NCBI GenBank assembly: GCA_035571835.1
Contig: DATNBU010000028.1
Span: forward strand, 169,081-233,080
Reading direction: 5' to 3'
From: Candidatus Limnocylindrales bacterium
GTDB lineage: Bacteria > Desulfobacterota > Binatia > UBA1149 > CAITLU01
DNA length: 64,000 nucleotides
A program made the position numbers and the translations under genes. Below the pieces are notes generated by a model. The model saw nothing but the letters and a program-made list of their open reading frames with translations, was not told where the DNA came from and ran no database searches. This document shows positions 17,269-26,176 of this stretch, in pieces (position 1 is the first letter of the stretch; the number at the start of each line of letters is the position of its first letter).

Positions 17269-18078
17269 ATGGTCGGCTCAGCGGAGGGTGCGAACGCGTT
17301 CACCGGCGAAAGGCCCGGCTGGGGCGAAGGATTCGAGTACGACTATGCGCGGCACATCGCTGCGTACCGCGTGGCGCAGCGGCTGGTTGGCGGGCGGACG
17401 GTTCTCGATGCGGGGTGCGGCGAGGGATTCGGGACCCAGCTTCTTGCAGCCGACGCCAGCTCGGTCACCGGAGTCGACTACTCCGAAGATGCGATCCGCG
17501 AATGCCGCCGGCTGTGGACAGCCGGACGGCCGAACCTGACTTTCGAACAGGTCGATCTCGCGCATCCGGCTGCGTTTTCCGACCGCTTCGACGTCGTGCT
17601 CTGTTTCCAGGTGATCGAGCACATCCACGATCCCCTGCCGTTCCTGCATGCGCTCGCCGACAGGCTGGCGCCGGGTGGAACGCTCGTCGTCACGACGCCG
17701 AACCGGCTGCGCACTGTCTCCGAAAATCCGTACCATGTGCGCGAATACACGGCCGGCGAGCTCGACGCCGAGCTTCGCGCCGTGTTTTCCGACGTTACGA
17801 TCCGCGGCATCCACGGCAACGAGAAAGTCGAGCAGTTCGAGGAAGGTCGCCGGCGCGCGGTCGAAAGGATCCTGCGCCTCGATCCGCTCGGCATCCGTAA
17901 CCTGCTTCCGCGGCGCGTCGTGGAATTCGCGTTTGCCCGCCTCGCGCGTCTCGTGCGGCGGCACGCCAAGCCTGAAGGCGCGGCGCCTGTCCTCCCCGAG
18001 GATTTCTCGGAGCAGGACGCCGTCGATCGCGCGCTCGATCTGCTCGCGTTCTGCCGCGATCCCCGGCCATCGCGTTAG
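17269..18078 (+). CDS. Class I SAM-dependent methyltransferase
   Basis: A 269-residue protein with a Rossmann-type methyltransferase core. Motif I is VLDAGCGEGFGTQLL near residue 45, followed by the acidic VTGVDYSEDAI and the later motif FDVVLCFQVIEHIHDPLPFL, with TLVVTTPNRLRT as strand 5. This matches the UbiG/methyltransf_11 group. The basic C-terminal extension (ERILRLDPLGIRNLLPRR and onward) is not part of the core and may bind the membrane or substrate. In the surrounding glycan-related genes a sugar or lipid substrate is plausible but unproven. A GT-C protein follows 71 bp downstream. Confidence 0.85.
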   Translation: MVGSAEGANAFTGERPGWGEGFEYDYARHIAAYRVAQRLVGGRTVLDAGCGEGFGTQLLAADASSVTGVDYSEDAIRECRRLWTAGRPNLTFEQVDLAHPAAFSDRFDVVLCFQVIEHIHDPLPFLHALADRLAPGGTLVVTTPNRLRTVSENPYHVREYTAGELDAELRAVFSDVTIRGIHGNEKVEQFEEGRRRAVERILRLDPLGIRNLLPRRVVEFAFARLARLVRRHAKPEGAAPVLPEDFSEQDAVDRALDLLAFCRDPRPSR

Positions 18079-18149
18079 TCCGTGCGGCGCATCGAACGGG
18101 AGACGGGCGCCCGGTAGCCGGACGGGTCCGGCTCGCGTACAACCGGACG

Positions 18150-19883
18150 ATGCGGCCGAGCGGTGTCCTTCTCCTCGCCGTGTTCGCGCTGTGGCTGGCC
18201 GCAGTATTTGCGGTCGGCACCGGCGGTGAATTTCCTCTCAGCGACGACTGGGCCTACGCGCACGTCGTGCGCTCGATCTGCGAAGGCCGCGGCTTCGATT
18301 TCCTGCCGTGGACCGGCGCGAGCCTCGTATTCCAGGCGGCCTACGGCGCGCTGTTCGCCAAGCTGTCCGGATTTTCTTACGAGCTGCTGCGCCTGACGAC
18401 GCTCGCGGTGTCCGCGATCGGAATCTTTTCCACATACGCGCTGCTGCGCGAGGCCGGCCCTGCGGCAGATAGCGGGACGGACGAGCACGGCATGCGGATC
18501 GCCGCAGCCGGCGCCGCGACCGTCGCGTTCTCTCCGCTGTGGTTCAATCTTTCTTTCACGTTCATGACCGACGTTCCGTTCGCCGCACTCGCGACGATGT
18601 CCGCATGGCTTTATGCGAGGGCGTTTCGCAGCGGGTCGCGGCCCGGGCTGCTGGCGGCGGGAGCCGTATGCGCCGCGGCGTTCCTCGTCCGCCAGCACGG
18701 CGTCTGGATCGCTGCCGCGGCGGCACTTGCAGCCGTCGCCACTGCGCCGCGCACGGCTCGTCTTCGCGATCGTGCCCAGGATGCGGCGGCGGCCGCGATC
18801 GTGCCGTTCGTTGCCGCCGCGGCGTATGTCATCTGGGCTGTCACGTCGCCTGTCGTGCCGCTGGCTGTCCACAACAAGATCGGCGAGGCAGCCGGGGTCT
18901 CGTGGCTCACGGTCGCGAACGCGTCGTTTCGCGGTCTCGCGACGCTCGGGTTCTTCCTGCTTCCGTGGGCACCGGTCATCGGACTTGCCGGCGTCCGCCA
19001 GCGTCGGCTGTTCTCGCTCAGCTTTGCGGCACTTGGCGCTGCAGCGGCGTATCTCTACGCACGCGAAGGCGCGACGATGTTCTACCTGAGCAACATGCTC
19101 GGGGATTTCTGGATCGGCCCGTGGACGACACGCGACATTCAGTTTCTCGGACACAGGCCGGATGGCGATGCCGGCGTGCTGTTTCATGTCGCGCTGACCG
19201 CAGCGTCGCTCGCTTCGGCGGCGCTTCTGGTTTCGCGCCTCGCCGCGGCGCCGTTCGGGCGAGCGGATGCAAAGCATGACGCCAGCGACCGCGCCGTCGA
19301 TGCGGGCGGCCGGCGTCGCGTTGCGGTCTTCTGCGTGGCGGCGTTCGCGCTGTCGGCGCTCGGAACGCTCACGCAGTCTCACTACTTCTTCGACCGCTAC
19401 CTGATCGTGCTCGTCCCGCTCGCGATGGCGGCGGTCGTCGCGCTCGCCGGACCGCTTCGCGCGGGCGGTGCTTTTGCAGCCTTGCTCGCGGCCGTCGCGC
19501 TGTACTCGGTCGCCGGTACGCACGATTACATGGAGCGAAACCGTGCACGCTGGGATCTGCTAGGCGCGCTCGAAGCCCGCGGAGTCACCGCTCGCAGCAT
19601 CGACGGCGGCGTCGAGTACAACGGGGAACGACTTGCGGACGAGCTCAGGACATCTCCGACCGACGTCGAGGCGCGTCGCGGACAGCCGCAGTCGCGCAAA
19701 AGCTGGTGGTGGGTGATCGACGACCGCTGGATCCTCGCATACGGTCCGCTCGACGGATATCGCGAAGCGGATTCGCGCCGCTTCACGCGCTGGCTTCCGC
19801 CGGGCGAAGACCGCGTCCTCGTGCTCGAGCGCAACGATTCTGTGGACGCCGCGTCCGGCGCTGAGCCGGCGAGGGAACATTAA
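18150..19883 (+). CDS. GT-C type membrane glycosyltransferase (PMT/ArnT-like)
   Basis: A 577-residue integral membrane protein with about ten to twelve predicted helices and a soluble C-terminal part (about 470-577). It has the acidic pair expected in the first external loop of GT-C enzymes (LSDDWAYAH near residue 30) and the second-loop segment SFTFMTDVPF. Such enzymes transfer sugars from polyprenyl-phosphate donors outside the cytoplasmic membrane. The family assignment rests on topology and the acidic loop; the acceptor is unknown. It is distinct from the two GT-C/TPR proteins further right, as it lacks a TPR tail. A small membrane protein follows 36 bp downstream. Confidence 0.72.
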   Translation: MRPSGVLLLAVFALWLAAVFAVGTGGEFPLSDDWAYAHVVRSICEGRGFDFLPWTGASLVFQAAYGALFAKLSGFSYELLRLTTLAVSAIGIFSTYALLREAGPAADSGTDEHGMRIAAAGAATVAFSPLWFNLSFTFMTDVPFAALATMSAWLYARAFRSGSRPGLLAAGAVCAAAFLVRQHGVWIAAAAALAAVATAPRTARLRDRAQDAAAAAIVPFVAAAAYVIWAVTSPVVPLAVHNKIGEAAGVSWLTVANASFRGLATLGFFLLPWAPVIGLAGVRQRRLFSLSFAALGAAAAYLYAREGATMFYLSNMLGDFWIGPWTTRDIQFLGHRPDGDAGVLFHVALTAASLASAALLVSRLAAAPFGRADAKHDASDRAVDAGGRRRVAVFCVAAFALSALGTLTQSHYFFDRYLIVLVPLAMAAVVALAGPLRAGGAFAALLAAVALYSVAGTHDYMERNRARWDLLGALEARGVTARSIDGGVEYNGERLADELRTSPTDVEARRGQPQSRKSWWWVIDDRWILAYGPLDGYREADSRRFTRWLPPGEDRVLVLERNDSVDAASGAEPAREH

Positions 19884-19919
19884 CCGGATGCGATTCGAAC
19901 CAGTCCACAGGAAAGACCG

Positions 19920-20648
19920 ATGAGCCTTCTCGCGACCGCCGCACCATCGAACGTTGCCGTCGTGGGCTTCGTTACCCTCGTCACGGTCGTCACCGTCGCG
20001 ATCGTCGGCCTCGTGCCGATCGCATCGCAGCGGGCGGGAGACAACCAGCGCGTCGCCGCGCGGCGGACCGCGACGGTCGCGATCTCGCTTGCAGGCTGGC
20101 TTGCGCTCACGTGGCTCGTTGCCGCCAGCGGCATCCTCGAGCAGTTCGATCGCCGGCCTCCGCCGCTCCTCCTGCTGGTGGGCTCGTCGCTGATCCTGTC
20201 GACCGTGGTCGCATTCTCGCGCTTCGGCCTGCTGCTCGCACGATCGCTGCCGACGGCAATGCTGGTCGGCATCCACGTGTTTCGCCTGCCGCTCGAGCTC
20301 ATCCTGTACCAGCTGAGCTTTGACGGCGTGCTGCCCGTGCAGATGACGTTCGACGGGATGAACTACGACATCCTGACCGGGATCCTCGCGGCCGCGGTCG
20401 CGCTGTGGGCGTCATGGTACGAGCCGCCGCGAGCCGTCCTCCTGATGTGGAATCTGCTCGGGCTGTTCCTGCTGCTGGTGATCATGACGATTGCGATGCT
20501 GTCGGCGCCGCTGCCGATTCGCCTGTTTCCGAACGATCCGGCCAACGCGATCGTCGCGACGGCGCCGTTCGTCTGGCTGCCGACCGTGCTCGTGCAGGTC
20601 GCGTGGATCGGCCACCTTCTCGTCTTTCGAAGACTGCGCCGACGCTAG
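19920..20648 (+). CDS. Unknown polytopic membrane protein
   Basis: A 242-residue protein with about six or seven hydrophobic segments, for example near residues 13-33, 52-70, 78-95 and 180-200, and a basic C-terminus (FRRLRRR). The motif HVFRLPLELILYQL in the middle, with charged residues in a helix, may be conserved. I cannot name a family. It follows the GT-C gene closely on the same strand and may be cotranscribed. Its stop codon overlaps that of the converging PafA-like gene by 4 bp. Confidence 0.72.
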   Translation: MSLLATAAPSNVAVVGFVTLVTVVTVAIVGLVPIASQRAGDNQRVAARRTATVAISLAGWLALTWLVAASGILEQFDRRPPPLLLLVGSSLILSTVVAFSRFGLLLARSLPTAMLVGIHVFRLPLELILYQLSFDGVLPVQMTFDGMNYDILTGILAAAVALWASWYEPPRAVLLMWNLLGLFLLLVIMTIAMLSAPLPIRLFPNDPANAIVATAPFVWLPTVLVQVAWIGHLLVFRRLRRR

Positions 20649-22402
20649 CGGTGCGGCGCCTTGCGGACCGCCTCCGCAAGAACGTCGCCGGTTGCGCGCG
20701 CCGGCGCCGGCACGCCGATGAGCGCGGCAATCGTCGGCGCGACATCGGTGGCGTCGACCCTTCGATCGATGACCGCGTGCGGAACGCCCGGCCCGCAAAA
20801 GATCAGCGGAACGAACGTGTCGTAGTCCCACGGTGTTCCGTGTCCGGTCGCGAACTGGCTCGAGGTCGGAAGCTCGAACGAGATCTGCCAGCCCGGTTTC
20901 GCGACGACGTGGATGTCGCCGGACCTTTCGGGATGAAAACTTCGCGCGGCCGAGCGCGCGACCAGCGTATCGGGAAGTTTCCCGCCCTGGATGTCGCCGC
21001 GCGTGAACGCGAATGCGACGCCGGGGAGCTTCGCAATCTCGGCCGCCACCGACCGTTCCGCGGCTTCGGGCTCGATCCCGTGCGAAAGCAGGGCGTCGCG
21101 ATCCAGATAGATGTACGGCGGCCATCGCCGGATGAAGCCCGTCCCGACGCGTTTGGCGATCTTGACCGCGGCGGCGGTATTCTCGGCCGCCGACAGCAGG
21201 ATGTGTCCGCCGTCGATCTTCTGTGCGGCAAGCTCCTCGGGAGGCTCGGCCACGCCGTGATCGGCAGTCAGCACGAACAGCGTGTGCCCGCTTCCGGCGG
21301 CGTCGTCGGCTGCCTTCATCAGCTCGGCGATCCTGCGGTCGATGCGCAGCACCTCGTCTTCCATCTCGAGGCTGTCGGGCCCGTAGCGATGCCCGATGTA
21401 GTCGTTCGACGAGAACGATACCGACAGATAATCGACGACCGAATCGTGGCCGAGATGCTCGGAGTGGATGAGTGCACGCGTGAAATCCACGAGCAGGTCA
21501 TCGCCGAACGGGCTTGCTTCGAGCGCCGGATAGAATCCGTCACCAAGGCGCGAACGGTCGAAGCGGTGCGGAAACGTGCGCGTCATTCCGGCCGGCGGCG
21601 ATTCCCACGGCTGGTCATCCTTGCCGATGAAGCGATAGGTCTTCGCCGGCAGCAGAAGCTTCCACGACTTTCCGTCGTAATGATCGGCGTGATGCGCCTT
21701 GTTCCAGCTCACCACCCAGGCCGGGAGCTTGCGATCGGGATAGTAGTAGCTGCTCGACTCGAATTGCCCGGTGGCGTCGGACATCCACAGCGCCTTTCCG
21801 GTATGGCCGCCCATCGGCACGGCCGCCCGGTCTTTCAGCGAGACGGCGAAGACCTTCGCTTTGCCGCGGCCGGCCTGAGCCACCGAATCGGCGATCGTCG
21901 GCGCGAGCATCGTCTGCGGGGAGCGACCGCGGCACGGCTTGCTGACGTCGGCGTGGCCGTTGGTTCCGGTCGCCGCGCCCGCCTTGTCGCCTTTGTCGCC
22001 GTCTTTGCCGGGACCGGGTCTGCTGTCGCTGCCGACGATCTCGGAGGCCGAATCCTCGATGTTGTAATGAGGATCGCCCTTGGCACGATCGAGCCAGACG
22101 TTGCCGACCATTCCGTGCACCGATGGATCGGCGCCGGTGGCGAGCGTGGCATGTCCGACGATCGTCTCGGTATTGGCGTGCCCGTGATGGGCGTCGGAAA
22201 ACACCGCGCCCTGCTCGTAGAGGCGGCGAAATCCTCCGCTCGACCAGCGATCGCGCGAGCGCAGCGCAAGATCACCGCGAAGCTGGTCGACGATGATCTC
22301 GACCACGAGCCGCGTTGCCGGCGGTTTGTCGGCGGCCGCGGCAATCCCACCGGCGCGCGCGGCCAGCAGCATGGCCAGAACGGACGTCGCAGCGCGCCGC
22401 AT
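20645..22402 (-). CDS. PafA/SPAP-type alkaline phosphatase
   Basis: A secreted phosphate-monoester hydrolase of 585 residues. The ATG at 22402 gives a clear signal peptide ending around AAAAD (residues 20-25). The active site matches the Thr-dependent alkaline phosphatases of Elizabethkingia (PafA) and Sphingomonas (SPAP): Thr80 in TETIVGHATLATG as nucleophile, Asn101 in MVGNVWLD, and the Lys-x-Arg pair in SLKDRAAVP. Metal sites include VEIIVDQLRGD, TADHGVAEPP and the final His in ATGHGTPWDYD. It should release phosphate from phosphomonoesters in the periplasm. The gene starts 102 bases downstream of the first in-frame ATG (22504), which would add a non-signal extension. Confidence 0.9.
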   Translation of the reverse strand: MRRAATSVLAMLLAARAGGIAAAADKPPATRLVVEIIVDQLRGDLALRSRDRWSSGGFRRLYEQGAVFSDAHHGHANTETIVGHATLATGADPSVHGMVGNVWLDRAKGDPHYNIEDSASEIVGSDSRPGPGKDGDKGDKAGAATGTNGHADVSKPCRGRSPQTMLAPTIADSVAQAGRGKAKVFAVSLKDRAAVPMGGHTGKALWMSDATGQFESSSYYYPDRKLPAWVVSWNKAHHADHYDGKSWKLLLPAKTYRFIGKDDQPWESPPAGMTRTFPHRFDRSRLGDGFYPALEASPFGDDLLVDFTRALIHSEHLGHDSVVDYLSVSFSSNDYIGHRYGPDSLEMEDEVLRIDRRIAELMKAADDAAGSGHTLFVLTADHGVAEPPEELAAQKIDGGHILLSAAENTAAAVKIAKRVGTGFIRRWPPYIYLDRDALLSHGIEPEAAERSVAAEIAKLPGVAFAFTRGDIQGGKLPDTLVARSAARSFHPERSGDIHVVAKPGWQISFELPTSSQFATGHGTPWDYDTFVPLIFCGPGVPHAVIDRRVDATDVAPTIAALIGVPAPARATGDVLAEAVRKAPHR

Positions 22403-22584
22403 GCTGCGCAGCCTGCGGTGATCGCCGACGCAGTCGCGGCGATGTCGCCGTCCGCCGCGATCGGAGATGCCGGGCCCGTCGTCTGAGGGGATCCTCACGC
22501 GCATCGGTCCGGCGAATCTGTCGCAAACCCGCGCACAGGTACAGAGTCGCAGTGGTGCGGATCAATTCGGGCCCGCCCCGTGCA

Positions 22585-23454
22585 TCAGCGGCTCGGGCGT
22601 GCGTGCGGCGTGCGGGCCATTTCGTGCAGCCGCTCGATGCGCTCCTCGATCGGAGGGTGCGTCGAGAAAAGCTTCGCCATTCGTGCCTGCACCGACGACA
22701 GCGGGTTGACGATGTACAGGCTTGCCGTGGCCGGCGCGACATCGGCCGGGATGCGCTCGGCGTAGTGCTGGAGCTTGCCGAGCGCAGCGGCGAGCTTGTC
22801 GGGATCGCCGGAAAGCTCTGCGCCGGCATCGTCGGCGAGATATTCGCGCGAGCGGGAAATGCCGAGCTGGACGAGCGTGGCCGCAAGCGGGGCAACCAGC
22901 ATCAGCAGCAGACCTCCCGCGCCCGAGCTGTCGTCGTCGTCGCTGCGCCGGCCGCCGAACAGGCCTGCGAACATCAGCGACTGCGCCGCGTAGCCGATTG
23001 CCGTCGCCATGACGGCTGCTATCGACGAAATCAGGATGTCCCGGTGGACGACGTGGCCGATCTCGTGCGCGAGCACCGCGCGCAGCTCCGAGCGGTCGAG
23101 CAGGTCGAGGATCCCGCGCGTCACCGCAACCACGCCGTGTGCCGGGCTGCGTCCGGTGGCGAATGCGTTCGGCTGCTGCTGGTCGATGATGCAGACTTTT
23201 GGTTTGGGGATTCCCGCCGCGCGCGCGAGCTCATCGACGATCGCATGCAGGTCCGGAGCTTCGGCCACGCTGACCTCGCGCGCGCCCGAGACGCGCAGCA
23301 CGACGCGATCGCTGAAGAAGTAGGCTCCGAGGTTCATGACGGCAGCCATGACGACGAACAGCGTCGTGTTGCCCGGCGAAAGCACCTGCCCGATGCCGAT
23401 GAGCAGCGCCGAAAGAACCCCCAGCAGAAAGATCGTCTTGAGCTGATTGGCCAT
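22585..23454 (-). CDS. htpX: HtpX-like M48 membrane metalloprotease
   Basis: A 289-residue zinc protease of the inner membrane that degrades damaged membrane proteins. Two N-terminal helices (about residues 7-25 and 30-48) precede the HEIGH zinc motif (His130, Glu131, His134), and a second hydrophobic region (about 138-170) follows. The third ligand is the Glu of SREYLADDAG near residue 204. NAFATGRSP is the usual M48B substrate-strand motif. The stretch FGGRRSDDDDSSGAGG is a flexible acidic loop. It follows the CorA gene on the same strand with a 57-bp gap. Confidence 0.93.
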   Translation of the reverse strand: MANQLKTIFLLGVLSALLIGIGQVLSPGNTTLFVVMAAVMNLGAYFFSDRVVLRVSGAREVSVAEAPDLHAIVDELARAAGIPKPKVCIIDQQQPNAFATGRSPAHGVVAVTRGILDLLDRSELRAVLAHEIGHVVHRDILISSIAAVMATAIGYAAQSLMFAGLFGGRRSDDDDSSGAGGLLLMLVAPLAATLVQLGISRSREYLADDAGAELSGDPDKLAAALGKLQHYAERIPADVAPATASLYIVNPLSSVQARMAKLFSTHPPIEERIERLHEMARTPHARPSR

Positions 23455-23511
23455 GGGATACCCTGACGCGCGAGCGCCGGATTCCTTCGCTCTTCCTGCT
23501 CGAACGGGGCG

Positions 23512-24495
23512 TCAGCCTCCGAACCAGCCCTTCCTGCGGAACCACAGAAGCAACACGGTCGGGAGCAGCGCCATCGCCGCGATCGCCAGCATCAGCAGGC
23601 GGTCGTCGTCGAACGGCAGGTGCGCGAAGTTCATGCCGAAGAACCCCGTGAGGAAATTGAGCGGCAGGAAGATGGTCGACAGCACGGTCAGGCGCTGGAT
23701 CACCTGGTTCTGCTGGCGCTCGACCAGCGCCAGCTGCACTTCCATCACGCTCTGCGCGAGCTCGCGCAGCGACTCGATCGATTCGTACTCGCGGTGGATG
23801 TGGTCGGATACGTCGCGAAAATAAAACAGCGACTTCTGCGAGATGAAGCCGTGCTCGCGCCTCGACAGCGCGCCGATCACGTCGCGCTGCGGAGCGAGCT
23901 GGCGGCGTACGCGCATCAGCGCACGGCGCACGATCACGACCCTGCCGATGTCGCCCTGCATCCCGTCGCCCCGGCTCGCCTGGATGCTCAGATGCTCGAG
24001 GCGGTCTTCGATGGTTGCCAGGATCGGCGCGTGGCTGTCGACGAGATGATCGAGCAGCCGGTAGAGCTCGCCGTCGGCGCCATGCGGCTCGCGCGCGTGC
24101 CCGCGAAGGAACGCCTGCCACGCCTCTTCGACCGGAAGAATGCGGCGATCGTCGTAGATCGTCGCGATCCAGTTGCGACCGACGATGAAGTGCAGCTCGT
24201 GCGGATGAGCGGTCGTGTCCGCGCTCGCGAACCAGTGCACGACGAGGAACAGATAGCCGGGATACTCCTCGAGCTTGGCGCGCTGATTGCGGTGGGTCAG
24301 GTCCTCGACTGTAAGAGGATGAAGGCCGAGCGTCTTCTCGAGCGCCTCGAGCTCGTCGGGAGCGGGCGCACCGCAGTCCATCCACAGCAGCTCGTCGGGA
24401 GTTTCGTCGGCCGTGGCCAGCCACGTCAGCGCGTCCTCGAAGCTGAGGTCGTGTGCCGGGGAACCCGGAATGCTGGACAGTGCGGTGCGGATCAT
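23512..24495 (-). CDS. corA: CorA-type magnesium/divalent cation channel
   Basis: A 327-residue channel subunit. The large N-terminal cytoplasmic domain includes TVEDLTHRNQRAKLEEYPGYLF, and two C-terminal membrane helices flank the selectivity motif GMN at residues 287-289. The short basic C-terminus (WFRRKGWFGG) is standard. CorA forms a pentamer that takes up magnesium, cobalt or nickel. The ATG at 24495 was chosen because upstream in-frame sequence is not CorA-like. Confidence 0.95.
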   Translation of the reverse strand: MIRTALSSIPGSPAHDLSFEDALTWLATADETPDELLWMDCGAPAPDELEALEKTLGLHPLTVEDLTHRNQRAKLEEYPGYLFLVVHWFASADTTAHPHELHFIVGRNWIATIYDDRRILPVEEAWQAFLRGHAREPHGADGELYRLLDHLVDSHAPILATIEDRLEHLSIQASRGDGMQGDIGRVVIVRRALMRVRRQLAPQRDVIGALSRREHGFISQKSLFYFRDVSDHIHREYESIESLRELAQSVMEVQLALVERQQNQVIQRLTVLSTIFLPLNFLTGFFGMNFAHLPFDDDRLLMLAIAAMALLPTVLLLWFRRKGWFGG

Positions 24496-24583
24496 CGGTG
24501 CGGCCCCAGGCGGCGCAGTCTCCACAAACAACGTGGACCGGTCACAGGCAAGCCGGCCCGCCTGCGGACCCGAAACCCGGCAG

Positions 24584-26176
24584 TCAGGCCGTGCCCCGCC
24601 GCGCCAGCAGCGACTGCAGGAGGCGCCACTCAGCGGCACCGAAGACGCGAAGGCCGGCGACGGCGGCGATGTAGACGACGAGCGTAAACGCCATCGACGC
24701 CCAGCCGTCGAGCCGGACCACGTGCGCGGCCACCACCGCGATCGCAACCGCCGCAAACGGCCGCAGCGCCGACCGCAGCGACGCGCGAACGTAGCGACGC
24801 GTCGGTGCGATCATCGCGAGCGACAGCTGCGACGCCGCGCTGGTCGCGAGCGTGGCGGCCGCCGCACCGACGGCGCCGTAGCGCGAGATCGCGAACCACG
24901 ACGTCACCGCGCCGACCGCGGCGAACGCGAGCGTGTTGCGCGACAGCGCACGCTCGCTGTGGGTTGCAACCAGAAGATTGAGGATCACCGTGCCGGTCGC
25001 GCTGAACAGCGCCGTGAACGCCAGCAGCGACAGGATCACGCCGGCTTCGGCGAACGCGGGTCCGAACAGCCGGCGCATGATCAGGTCGCCGCCGGCCGCG
25101 CACAGCACGACCGGAATGCCGGTCGCCGCGACGAGATAACGGGTCGAGCGCTCGGCGGTTTCGAACAGCTGCGGAGACTCGCGCGCGTGCAGGCCCGCCA
25201 TCAGCGGATAGACGCTGATCATCAGAGCTTCGGGAAGCAGCGTGAACGCCTCGGTCACGCGCGACGCGGCGCCGAGCTGGCCGACGTCGACCGGGCCGCG
25301 CAGCGACATCAGCAGGATCTGCCCGATGCGAAGGCTGACGGTCATCGCGAACGCGTTGACCATGAGCGGCACCACACCGCCGGCAAGCCGCCGCCAGCGC
25401 TCGAAATCGAAACGGATGCGCGGCGCGACTTCGCCGCGCAGCGCGAACGCGACCAGTACGAACGTAAGCAGATTGGCGGCCGACATCGCCGCGAAGATCG
25501 ACGGCAGGCTGCTGCCGCTGCGAACCGCCAGCACGACACCGATCGCGAGCAGCACCGCCCGCAGCGCAGCCTGCGCGAACAGCGCACCGATCTCGAGGCG
25601 CGCGCGCTGCCACGCACGATACGCACCGCCGAGCGCCGTCGGCAGGTTGAGCGCAGCCACCAGCATCAGGCCCGGCGGCGTCTGGTGATTCGATGCGACG
25701 CCGACCAGCGCAACCGACAGCACGACCGAGATCATCGCCATCGTCAGCTTCAGGGCGAGGCCGGCATGCAGCAGCGCATCGCGCTCGGCCGGATCCTGGC
25801 TCATCGTGCGCACGAGCACGGTATCGATGCTGTAGTCCGAGACGATCTGGAAGAACGCCAGGTACGCGATCACGAACGAGTAGATGCCGAACTCGGCCGG
25901 GCCGAGCGCACGCGCAAGATAGAGAAGGATCAGGACCGGCAGAACCTTGTCGACCGCCTGCGTCAGCAGGCCGTACCATGCGCGGCGGGCGACATGGTGC
26001 GCGCTGTGAAGCGACTCCACGCGAGCGACCGGCTTCGCTGCCGTGAGGTCTTCGCGAAGCGCAGGCTGTTCGCGATCCGCCGGCTGTTCCGGCTCGGGAT
26101 CGAGGCCCGGCGACTGCACCTCGGTAAAGTCCGAGACGCCCATTTCGCTGAACGCTGGCCGTTCGGGCTCGCTCAT
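24584..26176 (-). CDS. Wzx-like polysaccharide flippase (MATE/MOP superfamily)
   Basis: A 530-residue polytopic protein with about twelve to fourteen helices after a roughly 65-residue soluble, charged N-terminus. The block LGPAEFGIYSFVIAYLAFFQIVSDYSID is characteristic of the oligosaccharide flippase family (PF01943/PF13440). Such proteins move lipid-linked oligosaccharides across the inner membrane for assembly outside. The start codon overlaps the stop of the upstream SpeE-like gene (ATGA), so the two are translationally coupled. The extended acidic N-terminus is unusual for Wzx. Confidence 0.88.
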   Translation of the reverse strand: MSEPERPAFSEMGVSDFTEVQSPGLDPEPEQPADREQPALREDLTAAKPVARVESLHSAHHVARRAWYGLLTQAVDKVLPVLILLYLARALGPAEFGIYSFVIAYLAFFQIVSDYSIDTVLVRTMSQDPAERDALLHAGLALKLTMAMISVVLSVALVGVASNHQTPPGLMLVAALNLPTALGGAYRAWQRARLEIGALFAQAALRAVLLAIGVVLAVRSGSSLPSIFAAMSAANLLTFVLVAFALRGEVAPRIRFDFERWRRLAGGVVPLMVNAFAMTVSLRIGQILLMSLRGPVDVGQLGAASRVTEAFTLLPEALMISVYPLMAGLHARESPQLFETAERSTRYLVAATGIPVVLCAAGGDLIMRRLFGPAFAEAGVILSLLAFTALFSATGTVILNLLVATHSERALSRNTLAFAAVGAVTSWFAISRYGAVGAAAATLATSAASQLSLAMIAPTRRYVRASLRSALRPFAAVAIAVVAAHVVRLDGWASMAFTLVVYIAAVAGLRVFGAAEWRLLQSLLARRGTA